Positions 41,353 through 42,529 of a stretch of DNA of 42,529 nucleotides are shown piece after piece. How positions within the stretch are numbered: the first letter of the stretch is position 1; the number at the start of each line of letters is the position of its first letter. The notes under the pieces were generated by a model, which did not search any database, was not told the origin of the DNA, and was given only the letters and a program-made list of their open reading frames with translations. Position numbers and translations under genes: made by a program. The stretch is from Chryseobacterium gleum (GTDB lineage Bacteria; Bacteroidota; Bacteroidia; Flavobacteriales_F; PHOS-HE28): the NCBI GenBank assembly GCA_945872795.1, contig CAMCAZ010000031.1, positions 1-42,529 of the forward strand, read 5' to 3'.

Positions 41353-42529
41353 ATGGACAAAGGCCCCTCACACGCCACACAGCCCGCTTCCGCTGCGGAG
41401 AACCCCGCCAGACCGGTGATCGACCTGGTGGCGGAGAAGGCGGAGATCCTGCGCCGCTACCGGGGACTGCTGCGTTCCATCAAGGGGCAGCGCACCGCCG
41501 AGGAGAGCCGCCAGATCCGCAAGGCCTTCAACATCGCCGTGGAGGCGCACAAGGACCAGCGCCGCAAGAGTGGCGAGCCCTACATCTACCACCCCATCGC
41601 CGTGGCACGCATCTGCGCCGAGGAGATCGGGCTGGGTGCAACCAGCGTGGTGGCCGCGCTGCTGCACGACACGGTGGAGGACACCGACCTGACGCTGGAC
41701 GATGTGAAGGATCTCTTCGGCCCCACGGTGACCACCATCATCGACGGGCTCACCAAGATCAGCGGCATGCAGTTCAGCACGGACAGCATCCAGGCGGAGA
41801 ACTTCCGCAAGGTGCTGCTGACCCTGGCGCAGGACGTACGCGTGATCCTGGTGAAGCTGGCCGACCGCCTGCACAACATGCGCACGCTGGACAGCATGGC
41901 GCGCGACAAGCAGCTGAAGATCGCCAGCGAGACCATCTACCTCTACGCGCCCATGGCCCACCGGCTGGGGCTCTACAGCATCAAGAGCGAACTGGAGGAC
42001 CTCTCCCTGAAGTTCAAGGAGCCCACCATCTACGCGGAGATCAGCCAGAAGCTGAAGAAGGGCGAGGCCGTGCGCAAGCGCTTCATCAGCCGTTTCACCC
42101 TACCCATCCGCGGATCACTGGACCGAGAGGGCTTCAGCTACGAGATCAAGGGGCGGCCCAAGAGCGTGCACAGCATCTACAATAAGATGCTCAAGAAGCA
42201 CGTGACCTTCGAGGAGGTCTATGATGTGTTCGCCATCCGCATCATCATCGACTCGCGGCCCGAACTGGAGAAGGCCGATTGCTGGAAGGTGTACTCCGTG
42301 GTGACCGATTTCTACCAGCCCAGTCCGGACCGTCTGCGCGACTGGATCAGCCTGCCCAAGGCCAACGGCTACGAGAGCCTGCACACCACCGTGATGAGCC
42401 CCGGCGGCCGCTGGGTGGAGGTGCAGATCCGCAGCAGGCGCATGGACGAGATCGCCGAGATGGGCCTGGCCGCGCACTACCGCTACAAGGACGGCGAGGA
42501 GCCCTCGTCGGCGCTGGACAACTGGCTGA
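41353..42529 (+). CDS. RelA/SpoT-family (p)ppGpp synthetase/hydrolase, 3' end beyond window
   Basis: The first 392 codons are present and the gene runs off the window. The hydrolase HD domain is intact: YIYHPIAVA, ALLHDTVEDT with His105/Asp106, and LVKLADRLHNMRTL. The synthetase domain shows GRPKSVHSIYNKM, YDVFAIRIII, and NGYESLHTTV with RWVEVQIRS and AAHYRYK. With both sets of residues conserved it should be bifunctional, making and degrading the stringent-response alarmone. TGS and ACT regions would lie beyond 42529. It has its own near-leaderless promoter downstream of the palindrome array. Confidence 0.95.
   Translation, partial: MDKGPSHATQPASAAENPARPVIDLVAEKAEILRRYRGLLRSIKGQRTAEESRQIRKAFNIAVEAHKDQRRKSGEPYIYHPIAVARICAEEIGLGATSVVAALLHDTVEDTDLTLDDVKDLFGPTVTTIIDGLTKISGMQFSTDSIQAENFRKVLLTLAQDVRVILVKLADRLHNMRTLDSMARDKQLKIASETIYLYAPMAHRLGLYSIKSELEDLSLKFKEPTIYAEISQKLKKGEAVRKRFISRFTLPIRGSLDREGFSYEIKGRPKSVHSIYNKMLKKHVTFEEVYDVFAIRIIIDSRPELEKADCWKVYSVVTDFYQPSPDRLRDWISLPKANGYESLHTTVMSPGGRWVEVQIRSRRMDEIAEMGLAAHYRYKDGEEPSSALDNWL

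Overview
The window comes from a GC-rich member of the Bacteroidota, most likely a Flavobacteriales-type lineage. The reasons are a XrtF-type exosortase with its partner membrane protein, promoter-like boxes of the Bacteroidota form (TTG, about 20 nt, TAnnTTTG) in front of several genes, a general lack of Shine-Dalgarno sequences, and a Bacteroidota-style Wzc kinase. This placement is inferred from gene content; no rRNA is present.

Layout. 1-159 is the tail of an outer-membrane-barrel-like gene, followed by a strong bidirectional terminator. 238-33498 is one large surface-polysaccharide locus, mostly on the minus strand with many 4-nt ATGA/GTGA overlaps. From its promoter-proximal end (33498) downwards it holds a Wzc-like co-polymerase/kinase, an FkbM methyltransferase, a Wzm/Wzt ABC exporter whose ATPase has a C-terminal cargo-type domain, an MBOAT plus SGNH O-acylation pair, a GT4, an AT-rich acyltransferase-3, a nonulosonic (sialic-type) acid module (SpsF-like cytidylyltransferase, NeuB-like synthase, KdsC-like phosphatase) followed by an unrecognised 437-residue protein, a methyltransferase, and a run of GT4 and GT2 glycosyltransferases. 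A hexapeptide acetyltransferase, a UDP-GlcNAc 2-epimerase and a GT4-GT2 fusion come next. The far end holds a plus-strand glycosyltransferase, two NAD-dependent epimerases, another GT4, and plus-strand genes for a methyltransferase and an O-antigen ligase/polymerase-like membrane protein, ending with an AsnB-type amidotransferase. No Wzx flippase, Wza export protein or initiating phosphoglycosyltransferase was found here.

Divergent from wzc (33692-34907) is a compact exosortase module: a 68-residue protein that is almost only a signal peptide, a CPPPC-type stretch and a PID-CTERM-like sorting signal, then XrtF (C93/R134/H153), then the XrtF-associated membrane protein. The tiny presumptive substrate, coupled by TGATG to its presumptive sortase and sharing an intergenic region with the polysaccharide operon, is the most interesting system in the window.

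34908-42529 is mainly ordinary chromosome: glyA, an acyl-CoA thioesterase coupled to a barrel-like protein, an HTTM-like membrane protein paired with a small FAPDP-motif protein, fumarylacetoacetase, a small membrane protein, a nested palindrome array, and the first 392 codons of a RelA/SpoT-family gene cut by the window end.
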